Source of the DNA: Saccharibacillus alkalitolerans
GTDB taxonomy: Bacteria > Bacillota > Bacilli > Paenibacillales > Paenibacillaceae
NCBI RefSeq assembly: GCF_011090185.1
Contig: NZ_JAAFGS010000004.1
Span: 496,001-560,000 of the forward strand
DNA: 64,000 nt
Reading direction: 5' to 3'
The notes under the pieces were generated by a model that was given only the letters and a program-made list of their open reading frames with translations, was not told where the DNA came from and searched no databases. Made by a program: the position numbers and the translations under genes. The stretch's first letter is position 1; each line of letters starts with the position of its first letter. This document shows, piece by piece, positions 52,378 to 61,696 of this stretch.

Positions 52378-53460
52378 TTAAGCATGTTGTTTCTCGGAGG
52401 AGGACGTTCTTCGGGAGACCCTTAACATCCAAAGCAGGATCTCTGCGGCAAGAAGAAATGAAACGATCCACGCCCCGCCGTATAGCGTCCACTCTCTGAG
52501 GACATGAAGCATCGAATCCGCATTTTTCGGGAAGAGGCGTTCCGCCTGCTGCGTGAAAAAGTAAAACATGCCGAGCGTAAACAGTCTCGACCACTGGGCG
52601 GGGGCGTAAACCCCGATTCCCCGGCTCCATCCGTACTTCCTTATTCGGAATACGGCGCGAACGACCTCCGTCCCTTCGACCGCCAGCAGCATCAGCAGCG
52701 CGAAGACCCAGATGCCGAGCAGCGCGCCGTCCGGGAACACGGACGACTTCAACGCCGCCGCGCCGGTGATGGCGACCGCGCCGTACAGAATGCAGTTCGT
52801 CTCCGGCCAGTCGTCGGCCAGATTCCAATCGCGGCGGCGGTAGCGGACGACAAGCAGCGCCAGCCCCGCCGCGTAGAACAGAATGCCGAGCAGAATCAGC
52901 ACGCGGTAGATCATGTACTCCTTTGCGCCGAACAGCTCGTGCAGCAGCAGCGACACGGACTGCAGCGCGACGGTCGTCAGCAGGATGACGCCGTGCAGTT
53001 TGCCGTGCAGCCCGCGGGCGGCGATCTCGCCGGCGGCCAGCGACGCTCCGAACAGGTAGAAGATCAGCAGACCGGCGTTCAGGATGCCGAGCGGCACCAG
53101 GACGGGATGAAGCTGCGGGAAGTTGACGTGGGCCGCCGTCAGGGCGGACGACGTGCCGGCGATCCAGGTGCCGATGGCGAAGCGTCCGACGGGATCGTCC
53201 CAGTGGCGCGCCTTGAAGCTTTCGTCCCGGACCGAGCCCAGATAAGCGGCCAGCAGGCACAGCCAGAGCAGCAGCGTAAAGGCGGCGAAAGCGGCGGCCC
53301 AAGCCGAACCTTTTCCGGCAAAATGAACGATAACGCCCTGCGTGAAAATCGCGAACGCCATGACGGCGGCTCCGCCCGCGGTCGGCACGGCCGGCATGCG
53401 GACGGTCAGGGCGAGCACGGCGACGAGCAGCAGCACGGCAGCCGATGCGGCAGTAATCAT
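52378..53460 (-). CDS. Unrecognised multi-pass membrane protein
   Basis: A 360-residue protein with nine to ten hydrophobic segments and few charged loops. GRFAIGTWIAGTSSALTAAHVNFPQLHPVLVPLGILNAGLLIFYLFGASL is reminiscent of TehA/SLAC1-type (TDT) transporters, but the match is too weak to assign. The ATG follows TAGGAGG. Single gene between two terminators. No function assigned. Confidence 0.65.
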   Translation of the reverse strand: MITAASAAVLLLVAVLALTVRMPAVPTAGGAAVMAFAIFTQGVIVHFAGKGSAWAAAFAAFTLLLWLCLLAAYLGSVRDESFKARHWDDPVGRFAIGTWIAGTSSALTAAHVNFPQLHPVLVPLGILNAGLLIFYLFGASLAAGEIAARGLHGKLHGVILLTTVALQSVSLLLHELFGAKEYMIYRVLILLGILFYAAGLALLVVRYRRRDWNLADDWPETNCILYGAVAITGAAALKSSVFPDGALLGIWVFALLMLLAVEGTEVVRAVFRIRKYGWSRGIGVYAPAQWSRLFTLGMFYFFTQQAERLFPKNADSMLHVLREWTLYGGAWIVSFLLAAEILLWMLRVSRRTSSSEKQHA

Positions 53461-53540
53461 CGAAAGACCTCCTAATCGCTTTCTTTCCTATGTATGTAAA
53501 AGGACCGGAAAGAAGGAGTTGAAACAGCGGACCCGTGCAA

Positions 53541-53580
53541 AGAAGAAGAGGCATCCTTCCGCCGAAGGACGCCTCTTCTT
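53541..53580. terminator. Terminator after the TetR gene
   Basis: AAGAAGAGGC-TCCTTC with GAAGGA-GCCTCTTCTT, a long stem around CCGCC; weak T runs. Confidence 0.75.
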
Positions 53581-53596
53581 GCGCGTTCGTCTTTTT

Positions 53597-54172
53597 CTAA
53601 CTGCGTTCCGCGTGCCGAATGCCGGTTAAAAACAAATTCCACACGATGGAAAGCGTCTGCTCGTAAGCATGCTTCGTCTCGTATACAAGCTGCACGTCGA
53701 GCCCGTCGAGCATCGTGACGTAGGCGACCGTACAGGCCTCCGGCGGCAGACTGCCGACGGCGGCAGCCGAGAACAGCGCCGTCGCTTCTTCTTTCAGCGC
53801 CGCCAGATAGCGCCGATACTGCGTCAGCACGTAATCATGAACTTCGATCGGCGTCGTAAAGGAGAAGACGAACATCAGGTTCACGTTGGGACTCGTCAGG
53901 AAGCGGTTTTTATGCTCGACAAGAAACCCGTGCAGCCGGTCTTCCCAGGCGGCGTCCGCGCTTTCCGCGAAATAGCGGCGAACGAACGCGATTTCCTCCT
54001 CGACGATTTCTCCGTACAGCTCCGTCAGCAGCTCTTTTTTGCTTGAAAAATGGTACGCCATCGACTGCTTGCGGATGCCCGCCTCTTCGGCGATCTGCGA
54101 CATTTTCGCGCCTTCGTAGCCGTAGCGGTTAAAATGCAAAATCGCGACTTCCTTGATCTTTTCCCTGCTCAA
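53597..54172 (-). CDS. TetR-family transcriptional regulator
   Basis: A 191-residue TetR regulator: VAILHFNRYGYEGAKMSQIAEEAGIRKQSMAYHFSSKKELLTELY is the helix-turn-helix region; the C-terminal domain matches TetR_C-type ligand domains. The TTG at 54172 is chosen for GGAGG 7 nt before it; a longer frame would add 35 unlikely residues that overlap the upstream gene. Lies 22 bp after the MFS gene, so it is the last gene of that operon and probably its repressor. Confidence 0.87.
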   Translation of the reverse strand: MSREKIKEVAILHFNRYGYEGAKMSQIAEEAGIRKQSMAYHFSSKKELLTELYGEIVEEEIAFVRRYFAESADAAWEDRLHGFLVEHKNRFLTSPNVNLMFVFSFTTPIEVHDYVLTQYRRYLAALKEEATALFSAAAVGSLPPEACTVAYVTMLDGLDVQLVYETKHAYEQTLSIVWNLFLTGIRHAERS

Positions 54173-54194
54173 TGACAGCCCTCCGCAGAGCTCG

Positions 54195-55379
54195 TTAAGC
54201 TCTCTTTTTTCCGGTTCTCGCCGCATATCCCGCATACAGCAGCAGATACGCGACCATAACCGCGATAGCCATATCATACACCACTTCGTAGGAAAACGCC
54301 GAGGCGACCATGCCCAGAATCATGGCTCCGCCGCCGATCCCGAGATCGAAAAAGTTGAAAAACGACGCCATCGCGTTTTCGTGCTCATGTTCCTCGACCA
54401 GATTGACGCACCAGGTCTGAATAGCCGGAAATACCGCGCCGAATCCGAAGCCGTACAGCGCCGCAGACAGCAGAAACATCGTTTCGCTGCCCGACAGCGT
54501 CAGCATCCAAATGCCGGCGATCATCAGGAAGGCCGAAGGCACGAGCACCGAACCCGGACCGAAACGGTCGAACAGGCGGCCCGAGACGAGGCGCACGACG
54601 AAGCTCGCAGCGGCGACAATGAAGAAGAACCAGGCTACGACGCCGAAGCCTTTTTCCGCCGCATACAGCGCGATAAACGACATGATGGATCCGGCGGCGA
54701 TGCCGACGAGCAGAATGAGCAGCGACGGGAACAGCACCTTGCGCTCGATCAGCTTGACGGAGGCTTCCGCCCGCGGCGCGTCGGCCGTTCCCGATTTCGC
54801 CTTCCGCGAAATGAACAGGGTCATGACGAGCGCCAGCAGCAGAACGAGCGCTCCTCCGAAGAACAGATTGTGAAAATCGTACCGCGTCAAGATCGCCGTG
54901 CCGATCAACGGGCCGACCGAGACCGCCACCGTCTCGCCTACGCCGAAATAGCCCATGCCTTCGCCGCGGCGCTCTTTCGGAATGTTCTCGGCGGCAAGCG
55001 TCGCGAAGTACGTCGTGGCCAGACCGAATCCGGCGCCGTGCAGCAGGCGAAACAGCAGCAGCATGCCGACGCCGGTCGACAGGTAGTAAGCTCCCGTCAT
55101 CAGCGCGCAGATCGCCATCCCGATCATCAGCAGATATTTCTTGTCGATCTTCGAAGCCAGTTTGGCCGCGAACGGACGGATCAGAATCGCGGAAAACATG
55201 AAAATGCCCGTGACCAGGCCGACCTGCGACGCGCCCCCGCCCAGCCGGGACACGAACAGCGGCAGCGTCGGCAGCATCATTTCGAACACCATGAACAGCA
55301 GGGCGTTCGCCGTCATAATAAAAATAAAAGATCGGCTCCACAGCCGGGCAGCCGGCGCCGTCAAAATCTTTGTGCTCAT
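54195..55379 (-). CDS. MFS efflux transporter
   Basis: A 394-residue, 12-segment MFS protein: ANALLFMVFEMMLPTLPLFVSRLGG, the motif AAKLASKIDKKYLLMIGM, and RLLHGAGFGLATTYFATLAAENIPKERRGEGMGYFGVGETVAVSVGP with the antiporter motif. This is the YfcJ/YwoG-like drug-efflux group. CCGGAGG precedes the ATG. Two CTGACTG-type operators lie upstream. Confidence 0.88.
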   Translation of the reverse strand: MSTKILTAPAARLWSRSFIFIMTANALLFMVFEMMLPTLPLFVSRLGGGASQVGLVTGIFMFSAILIRPFAAKLASKIDKKYLLMIGMAICALMTGAYYLSTGVGMLLLFRLLHGAGFGLATTYFATLAAENIPKERRGEGMGYFGVGETVAVSVGPLIGTAILTRYDFHNLFFGGALVLLLALVMTLFISRKAKSGTADAPRAEASVKLIERKVLFPSLLILLVGIAAGSIMSFIALYAAEKGFGVVAWFFFIVAAASFVVRLVSGRLFDRFGPGSVLVPSAFLMIAGIWMLTLSGSETMFLLSAALYGFGFGAVFPAIQTWCVNLVEEHEHENAMASFFNFFDLGIGGGAMILGMVASAFSYEVVYDMAIAVMVAYLLLYAGYAARTGKKRA

Positions 55380-55426
55380 CTTTACCTCCGGTTATCTTTC
55401 GGAATTTGATACGAACCGAATTTTAA

Positions 55427-55533
55427 CTGACTGCGGTCAGATTGTAAAGATAAAATTTTTATGTATCTCTTATCAAGTGCCGTTTCATTCATAAAAAAAT
55501 CCGATAAAGAGAATAATATATGACAACAGTCAG
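55427..55533 (-). promoter_or_regulatory. Two operators before the MFS/TetR operon
   Basis: CTGACTGCGGTCAG (55427-55440) is a palindrome; its half CTGACTG-NN-GTCA recurs on the minus strand at 55533-55521 (CTGACTGTTGTCA). They lie 48 and 142 bp before the MFS start; the first is in the leader, near the start point. Likely sites for the TetR protein of the operon. Confidence 0.6.
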
Positions 55534-55639
55534 TTTCACTCTCGGTCTCCGCACTCCGTCTTGACTTAAGTCAAGGCGGAACGGAACCTCTCCCCTTACA
55601 GTAAAAGCAGTAAAAGTCATCCCCACAGGAGGAACATTC

Positions 55640-56416
55640 ATGAACGCAAACAAGCCAAACAGCGAAACCCGCCGAAGCGCGGCGCTCGCTTCGGGAATTT
55701 CGCTGCTGCTGATGGCCGCGGCGGCCGCTTACGCTTACGGATTCGTGCACAGCCGCCTGATCCTGCCGGACGACCCGGCCGCCACGGCTGCCAATCTTAG
55801 AGCTTCTTCCGGTTTGTTTCGGACGGAAATCTTCGGCTGGCTGGTCATCCTGATCTGCGACGTCGTCGCCGCCTGGGCGCTGTATGTATACTTCGAGCCG
55901 GTTCAGCGGGGCCTATCGCTGCTGGCGGCCGGGCTGCGCTTCGCTTACACCGCCGTTCTGGGCACGGCTGCGGCTTTCCTGGTCCTGGCGCTGCTGTGGG
56001 CGGAACGAAGCGAGACCGTCATGAACGGACTGCTCGACGACTCGGCCGCGCTGCTGACCGGGACGTTCGATTTGGTGTGGTCGATCGGGCTGGTCGTGTT
56101 CGGCCTCCATCTGCTTGTTCTCGGCATCCTGGCGCTGCGCGCCGCTTTTATGCCGCGCTGGGTCGGCGTCCTGCTGCTGATCGCCGGCCCGGGCTACCTG
56201 ATCGTTCATCTGGCCCGGCTTCTTCTGCCCGGCGGCATGGCAATCCCCGCCCTGCTCGAAACGGCGCTGAGCGTGCCGATGGCGGCCGGCGAACTGGGTC
56301 TGGCCTTGTGGCTGCTGATTCGGGGCGGCCGGGAAACGGCAGTCCGGCCGCTTCCGGCGCCGAATGCCGAAGATGTCGGAGACGCCGGCGTCAGGAGTCC
56401 GCGATCCTCTTCTTGA
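55640..56416 (+). CDS. DUF4386 membrane protein
   Basis: A 258-residue protein with six membrane segments, fitting DUF4386 (RTEIFGWLVILICDVVAAWALYVYFEPV, RAAFMPRWVGVLLLIAGPGYLI). Function unknown. AGGAGGAACATTC precedes the ATG. Its last 26 bp overlap the end of the convergent Crp/Fnr gene, which is probably its partner in control. Confidence 0.88.
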   Translation: MNANKPNSETRRSAALASGISLLLMAAAAAYAYGFVHSRLILPDDPAATAANLRASSGLFRTEIFGWLVILICDVVAAWALYVYFEPVQRGLSLLAAGLRFAYTAVLGTAAAFLVLALLWAERSETVMNGLLDDSAALLTGTFDLVWSIGLVVFGLHLLVLGILALRAAFMPRWVGVLLLIAGPGYLIVHLARLLLPGGMAIPALLETALSVPMAAGELGLALWLLIRGGRETAVRPLPAPNAEDVGDAGVRSPRSSS

Positions 56417-56969
56417 TCCGGCTGAGCGATTCCGGCGTCATCCCCAGATAGCTGGCCAGTTGGTGCTGCGGCACCCGTTCACGCAGATCCGGACGCTGCC
56501 GCAGCATCATCCGGTAGCGTTCTTCGGGCGTAGAGGCGATAAAGGCGGCAAATTCGCGCTGCATCCGTCCCAGATGCTCCTCCATCATGCGCCGGGTCAT
56601 CGACTCCAGCTGCGCGTGCCGGCCGAACATATCCGGCTCGGCCGAGAAGTCCCCGACGACCAGCACGCATTCCTCCAGGCATGTCAGCGACCATGCCGAA
56701 CCTTCTTCCGGATTGCCCCGGTCGAATCCGGCGATCGCCTGCTCCTCCGTATAAAAGGCCGAAGTGCTCTCCCGTCCTTCTTCGTCGAGGCTGTACTGCC
56801 TGACGCATCCCCGCAGCACGAACCAGCATTTATCCGACGGTTCCCCCTGCTCCAACAGAACGGTTCCTTTGGCATAGACCTTGATCGTCAGCTCGCCCAA
56901 AATGGCCTGCCGCTCGCTTTCGCCGAGCGAAGTCAAGCGAACGAGATACTTGTCCAGCAGCTGCTTCAT
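56391..56969 (-). CDS. Crp/Fnr-family regulator
   Basis: A 192-residue regulator with a cyclic-nucleotide-binding-type beta roll (about 25-115: KGTVLLEQGEPSDKCWFVLRGCVRQYSLDEEGRE) and a C-terminal helix-turn-helix (VPQHQLASYLGMTPESLSRIKKRI). The cAMP-contact Arg/Glu set is not complete and there are no Fnr cysteines, so the signal is unknown. GGGAGGATGAGCCG precedes the ATG. Converges on the DUF4386 gene. Confidence 0.87.
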   Translation of the reverse strand: MKQLLDKYLVRLTSLGESERQAILGELTIKVYAKGTVLLEQGEPSDKCWFVLRGCVRQYSLDEEGRESTSAFYTEEQAIAGFDRGNPEEGSAWSLTCLEECVLVVGDFSAEPDMFGRHAQLESMTRRMMEEHLGRMQREFAAFIASTPEERYRMMLRQRPDLRERVPQHQLASYLGMTPESLSRIKKRIADS

Positions 56970-57013
56970 CGGCTCATCCTCCCGTAATTTCCTTTCATCT
57001 TAGAGCAAACCGC

Positions 57014-57045
57014 GAAAAATGACCACCTCCCGGAGGAGGCGGCCA
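57014..57045 (-). terminator. Terminator after the anti-sigma gene
   Basis: On the minus strand GGCCGCCTCC pairs with GGAGGTGGTC (two G-U pairs), followed by ATTTTTCG. A second hairpin of 40 nt (57050-57089) directly follows the stop codon. Confidence 0.7.
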
Positions 57046-57089
57046 TCGAAACCGGGAACCGGCAGACTCCGCGTCTGGCGGTCCCGGTT

Positions 57090-58263
57090 TTATTTTTCTT
57101 TCGGAATAGGAACGTTCATCTGGATCCAATCAAGCTTGTCGCCGCCGGCTTTGTCGAAGAAGCCGATTCGCAGCTTCAGCGCTCCCGCCCGCTTATTGAT
57201 AGGCATGAACGACTCGCGCACCCGCAGTCCCTTCCCTCCCGGCAGCCCTTCGCTCTGCCCGCCGAGCGAGGAGACGCCGCTGCCGAGACCGTCCGTTATC
57301 CGGTTCGCGGCCGGGTAGCCTTTCTGCTTGTCGAAAGCAAGCTTCGTATACGGAACGTTCGTCGTCCAGCGGTACGAAATCTGCGTCGCGATCGGCGTCA
57401 GCACGATCCGGTCCACCTTGATCCCTCTGGCCTTCAGCTCTCGCGGCATCTGGGGATTCTCGATGACGGTGTTCGACGTGTTCTGCTCCACCGGAACGTC
57501 GAACCGGATCGGTTCGCTCACGCCCGGCGTCTCGACCTTCAGCGCCAACGCGAAGCGGGCGGGCGGCTCCGTATCCGGAAGGCGGTCGATGGCGGCCAGT
57601 ACCGCCCCGTACCGCCCCGTCGTCGCCCGGCGATTCGTAGGGCGAATAAGAGAAGCCGACCGGCTGGCCGGCATAGAGGACGGACAGGTCGCCCACCCCG
57701 TTCGCCGCGCCTGCGCCGCCGGACCGTCCGTTCGCGTCCGAGGCGTTCCGGTATACTTCGAACACGATGCGCGTTCCGTCATAAATGACGTTCCGGACGC
57801 CGATCGTAATATCGCCTTCCGTTTTCTCCGCCGCGTAAGGCTGGATCAGATTCCGCGTGACGGTGGACTCCAATCCTTTGTCGCGGTACAACGTATCCAG
57901 CAGCGGAAACCGCTGCAGCACCTGGGCAAACGTCGGAGACAGGAAGCCGAGCCCCGCCGTGCTCAGAACGAGCAGCAGGAGAACGACCGCCGCCGAAGCT
58001 TTTCGCGACCGACGGAACTTTCCGCGGCGTCTGCGTCCGGCAAAGCGAGTTTCGGCGGAATCCGGTGTCGTCACGCTTCCCGCCTCGCCCGACCGGATGA
58101 TCCGATACGTCTCCTCCAGCCGTTCTTCGACGACCGTCGGAATGTCCGCCGCATCGGTACGCCGCAGCCTCGTCATAGGGTCGTGCTTCCCCGGCCGCTC
58201 CGCCGGAGACGCTTCTTCCTGCCGTTCCCCGCTTCGTTCATGCCCGATATTTTGCCGCTTCAT
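57090..58263 (-). pseudogene. DUF4179 anti-sigma factor gene, frameshifted by a 10-bp tandem duplication
   Basis: Upstream reading gives an N-terminal cytoplasmic part (DIPTVVEERLEETYRIIRS), a membrane segment (about residues 90-110) and the start of a DUF4179 domain (RNLIQPYAAEKTEGDITIGVRNVIYDGTRIVFEVY), up to SYSPYESPGDDGAV. Downstream the same protein continues in another frame (LAAIDRLPDTEPP ... MNVPIPKEK). Between them ACCGCCCCGT occurs twice in tandem (57601-57620). Removing one copy joins the frames exactly into a protein of about 387 residues. The domain normally holds an ECF sigma factor at the membrane; here its sensor part would be lost unless the copy number reverts. It overlaps the sigma gene by 26 bp. 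Confidence 0.9.
57601..57620. repeat. 10-bp tandem duplication inside the anti-sigma gene
   Basis: ACCGCCCCGT repeated twice with no intervening bases. Ten is not a multiple of three, so the number of copies sets the reading frame of the DUF4179 gene. Confidence 0.93.
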
Positions 58264-58798
58264 AACCGTCCTCCCCCTCCTGCGCCGGCTCCAGCCACTT
58301 GCGCAGCTGGACCCGGCTTCGTTTGAGCCTCATTTTGAACGTCCCCTCGCTGACGCCCAGAACCCGCGCCGCTTCGGCGATCTTCATGTCTTCCATATAC
58401 ACGAGCATGACGGCGAGACGCAGCGGCTCCTTCAGCCGATCGACGGCTTCCCTCAGCTCGACCGCCCGGTAATCGGGTTCTTCGACGGCCGGTTCCGGCA
58501 GCACGCCGGGCAGCGACAGCCGCGACTTTTTGCGCCGCATATCGTTGCACTCGTTAATCAGAATGCGGTATATCCACGTTTTGAAAAAGGCCGGTTCCTT
58601 CAGCGTTCCGATCGCCCGGTACGCTTTCAGAACGCTCTCCTGCAGCGCGTCGGCGCAGTCGGCGTCGCTGCCCAGAATGCTCCTGGCGATCCGGTACATG
58701 GGTCCTTTCCATTCCTCGATCAGCAGCAAAAACGCTTCGGCGTCGCCTTCCTGCGCCAGAACGGCGCAGCGCTCGATGTCCGCCCGCTCTATCGCCAT
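58238..58798 (-). CDS. ECF sigma factor
   Basis: A 186-residue sigma-70-family factor of the ECF type: region 2 (about 18-85) with SILGSDADCADALQESVLKAYRAIGTLKEPAFFKTWIYRILINECND, and region 4 (about 120-170) with LKEPLRLAVMLVYMEDMKIAEAARVLGVSEGTFKMRLKRSR. The cognate anti-sigma factor overlaps its 3' end. Stress at the cell envelope is the usual trigger for this class. The start codon has only a weak GGAAC site. Confidence 0.92.
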   Translation of the reverse strand: MAIERADIERCAVLAQEGDAEAFLLLIEEWKGPMYRIARSILGSDADCADALQESVLKAYRAIGTLKEPAFFKTWIYRILINECNDMRRKKSRLSLPGVLPEPAVEEPDYRAVELREAVDRLKEPLRLAVMLVYMEDMKIAEAARVLGVSEGTFKMRLKRSRVQLRKWLEPAQEGEDGYEAAKYRA

Positions 58799-59023
58799 GC
58801 GTTCCGATGAACGTCCGCCCGCTCCGGGTGTTTATCCGTATTGGCCATCGTGTTCTTCCTCTCCTTGAAGGACCCGGGTCCTCTTGATGCGATGCTCCCC
58901 GTTCGGGTGTCGACATGGATTGGATGTGCGCGAACGGCAAAAAGTAACATTTTTTGTACGCGGCTTCGATTCCCGGACCTTCCGCCTCGACTTTTCGCAA
59001 CCTGCAACCTTTTCCGAAAAAGC

Positions 59024-59052
59024 TTCGTCTGGGTAGTCAGATAAGGTACACT
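59024..59052 (+). promoter_or_regulatory. Possible promoter of the SLH gene
   Basis: TTCGTC (59024-59029) and TACACT (59047-59052) with a 17-bp spacer, 41 bp before the start codon. Confidence 0.4.
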
Positions 59053-59092
59053 TCGACTTACGACCATCCACCCCCCTAGGAGGTTTTATTTT

Positions 59093-59809
59093 ATGAAAAA
59101 GAAATTCGCCGCTTCCCTGATGTCTCTCTCCATCCTGACCGCTTCGATCGGCGTCTCCGCCTTCGCGGCCGCTCCGACTCCGTTCAACGATCTGAACAAC
59201 GTGGACGGCCGGGAAAAGATCCGATCGCTGCAGGAACAGGGGATTATTAAAGGCGTCAGCGCGAACGCGTTCGCCCCGAAAGCTTCGGTTACCCAGGCGC
59301 AGGCGCTGCAGTTCATCTCGAACGGCCTCGGCCTCGCGGCGCTGGAACATCCCGATGTCGACAAGAGCAAGACGGCGCATGACCTGTTCCCGGCCGTCAA
59401 GAATGACGCCTGGTACGCGGCCGCGTTCCTCGATGCCGCGGCCAGCGGCGTAAGCATTCCGAAAACGGTCGATCCGTCGGCCAAAATCACCCGCGAAGCT
59501 TACGTCGATTATCTGATGGACGCGCTCAAGACGGCCGGCGGCCTGCCGATGATCAACATTCTTATTCCGGAAATCGCCGATCAGGAGCAGTTCGATATCG
59601 AAACGCTGGGCTCCACGCAGCTCGCGATCGCGCTCGAAATCGTGCAGCTGGACGCGGACAAGAAATTCCGTCCGCAGGACGAGATCAGCCGCGCGGAAGC
59701 GGCCGTTATGCTCTATAACGCGATCGATTACATGAAGCAGATGAAGCAGCCGATGACGATCATGCCGATCGACGACGGCGGCATGGATATCCTGCCGATC
59801 GAAGAATAA
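59093..59809 (+). CDS. Secreted S-layer-homology (SLH) domain protein
   Basis: A 238-residue secreted protein. A signal peptide (about 1-26, MKKKFAASLMSLSILTASIGVSAFAAA) precedes three SLH-like modules (about 30-80, 95-145, 170-215; FNDLNNVDGREKIRSLQEQGII, DAWYAAAFLDAAASGV, KFRPQDEISRAEAAVMLYNAI). SLH modules bind pyruvylated cell-wall polymer. Nothing but the SLH region and a Met/Ile-rich acidic tail is present, so it may be a wall-coat or adaptor protein. AGGAGG before the ATG; own terminator. Confidence 0.9.
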   Translation: MKKKFAASLMSLSILTASIGVSAFAAAPTPFNDLNNVDGREKIRSLQEQGIIKGVSANAFAPKASVTQAQALQFISNGLGLAALEHPDVDKSKTAHDLFPAVKNDAWYAAAFLDAAASGVSIPKTVDPSAKITREAYVDYLMDALKTAGGLPMINILIPEIADQEQFDIETLGSTQLAIALEIVQLDADKKFRPQDEISRAEAAVMLYNAIDYMKQMKQPMTIMPIDDGGMDILPIEE

Positions 59810-59846
59810 GGCCGGTCGGCAGACTCTCTCCAAATGATCGTCAAGC

Positions 59847-59889
59847 CAAAAAGGCCGATGCAGCCCCCCACCCCCGCATCGGCCTTTTT
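59847..59889 (+). terminator. Terminator of the SLH gene
   Basis: AAAAAGGCCGATGC pairs with GCATCGGCCTTTTT around a C-rich loop. Confidence 0.93.
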
Positions 59890-60009
59890 GTGCTGCGGCC
59901 TGTGATCGTCTAAACTGAAGGCAATACAGAAAAACGCGCGCGGCGCCGGACAATCGGCAGGCGCTGTGCGGAAAGGCGAAATCCCCTGGAAACGTACCGT
60001 TCCTCATCC

Positions 60010-60832
60010 GGGCTCGGTTCGGCGGCTTCCCGCGTTCGCGCGGACAGCGCCTGCGGACGGAAGACACGGTCATTCGACCGCTGCCCGGCCGTCGGCGCAC
60101 GCCGGGGCTCCGCCGTGAAGAAGTCGCTTATCTCGCAAATATAAGCGTAACCTATTATTCTGGCTGGAACAGGACAAAGAAGTGAATCATTCGCCCGATA
60201 TCCTCCTCAATATCATCCGGGCGCTGCAACTCGACGAATCGGAGCATAAGTATTTGTTCGATCTCACCGAACCAAAGCCGGCTGCCTCTTCGGCGCCGCC
60301 GGAAAATAAGCGCACCGACAGCCGGGTTCTGCAGCGTTGGGTCGACCAGATGCGTTACCGGTCCTTCATTACTTCCGAAGGCACGGATCTGCTCGCCTGG
60401 AACCAGTCCGCCAAACTTATCGTCGCGGATTTCAGCCGCCTACCGGAAGGCGAGCGCTATATGCTTAATACGACGTTTCTGGATTCCGATTATCGGGAGC
60501 GCCTCGTAAATTGGGAAGACTTCGCCCGCTACAGCGAGGCTTGGGTGCGCACGCATATGGAGCAGGTTCGTCAAAACCCCGTGCACATGGAGCGGTTTGA
60601 ACATCTGAAACGGGAAAGCGAATGGTTCCGTCGCTAGTGGGAGCTGTACAAAGTCCAGCAAAAGCAGGTCAGTTGGGCGCTTTTCCGGATACCCGGGAAC
60701 CGAATATTGGAATTCAACGTCCATTCCGCTGACGTGATCGACAGCCATCCGTGGCTGCATTGGTGCATATTCGTGCCCGTCGACGAATAGGCCGAGACGC
60801 TGCTGGACGAGATGTTGGAGCGCGGCATTTAG
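60010..60832 (+). pseudogene. Decayed MmyB-type XRE regulator
   Basis: The reading RRRTPGLRREEVAYLANISVTYYS (ending near 60160) is the hallmark of MmyB-like regulators, normally continued by WLEQ. One T is missing there (TCTTGG reads TCTGG), and LEQDKEVNHSPDILLNIIRAL goes on in another frame. Two in-frame TAG codons (60635 and 60788) then interrupt the MmyB ligand domain (SEWFRR stop WELYK, VPVDE stop AETLLDE) before the final stop at 60830. The start is unclear. Such regulators are usually divergent from or next to an SDR, as here. Confidence 0.85.
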
Positions 60833-60916
60833 CATGTTAACGCTGTTACCCGTATAAACGCCGCGCGGCTGCCTTTCCGCTCCCGGGGTATGCTGGACAG
60901 GAATTCAAATACGGGA

Positions 60917-61559
60917 ATGCAAACTTGGTTCATTACCTGCGCATCCGGCGGTCTGGAAGCCGCTATGGCCCGCATTCTGCTCGAAAGAGGCGACCGGGCC
61001 GGCGCGATCGAAGAAACCAGCGACGAGCAGCTCCGGCATCAATACGATACGAACGTGCTCGGTTCACTGAGAGCGGCTCGCGCCGCGATGCCTTATCTGC
61101 GCGCGCAGGACCGCAGACATCTGATCCAAATCTACAGCATGGCCGGCCACTATTCGATCCCCGGCATAGCTTTTACTGTTCGACCAAGTGGGCGATCGAA
61201 GGCGCGTTCGAGGCGCTGGCCAAAGAAGCCGCTCCTTTCAGCATCCGGGCCACGATAGTGCAGCCGGGCGGCATCCGCCGCCGTTCGTCACCGGCAGCGC
61301 CAAATACGGCGAGCCGACGGTCGTTTACCGCGAACAGGAATCCGGCCTGCTTACCCGCACGATGAGGGGCGAGATGCCAGGCATGGACGATCCAAAAATG
61401 TTCAACCGGCTTGTGATCGGCCATCCCGATAAGATGGCGCAGGCTATCGTCGACCGCTCCGACGCGTGCGATAGTCCGCTGCGCATGGCACTGGGAAGCG
61501 ATGCTTATCTGGAGATCCGCCAAGCGCTGGTAGAGCGGCTCGCCGCGTTGGATGCGTAG
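60917..61559 (+). pseudogene. Decayed short-chain dehydrogenase gene
   Basis: It starts as an SDR (MQTWFITCASGGLEAAMARILLERGD, with Cys for the usual Gly in the cofactor loop), but about 40-50 residues between RGDRAG and AIEETSDEQLRHQYDTNVLGSLRAARAAMP are missing. After YSIPGIAF the frame breaks (CSTKWAIEGAFEALAKEAAPF continues in another frame) and breaks again before the C-terminal part (GEMPGMDDPKMF ... ALGSDAYLEI). At least three lesions make it non-functional. It follows the decayed MmyB-type gene. Confidence 0.87.
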
Positions 61560-61654
61560 GAAGAATTAGCGTGTTCGACCGACGCGGACGACGTGAAGCG
61601 GACGGTGTGAGGAACGCTTGGCCGATTCCGCGAAGCGGGATTTGAATGCGCATG

Positions 61655-61696
61655 CCGAAAAACCGCTCCTTTCTCGAAGCGGCTTTCTTTATTTTC
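61655..61696 (+). terminator. Terminator-like hairpin after the decayed SDR gene
   Basis: AACCGCT and AGCGGCTT form a short stem followed by T-rich TTCTTTATTTT. The rest of 61560-61923 holds no gene I can support; base composition turns AT-rich from about 61850. Confidence 0.6.

Noticed and set aside
52378-53460. Assignment of the membrane protein as a tellurite/anion (TDT) transporter
   Set aside because: Only the general hydrophobic pattern agrees; no diagnostic residues could be confirmed by eye.
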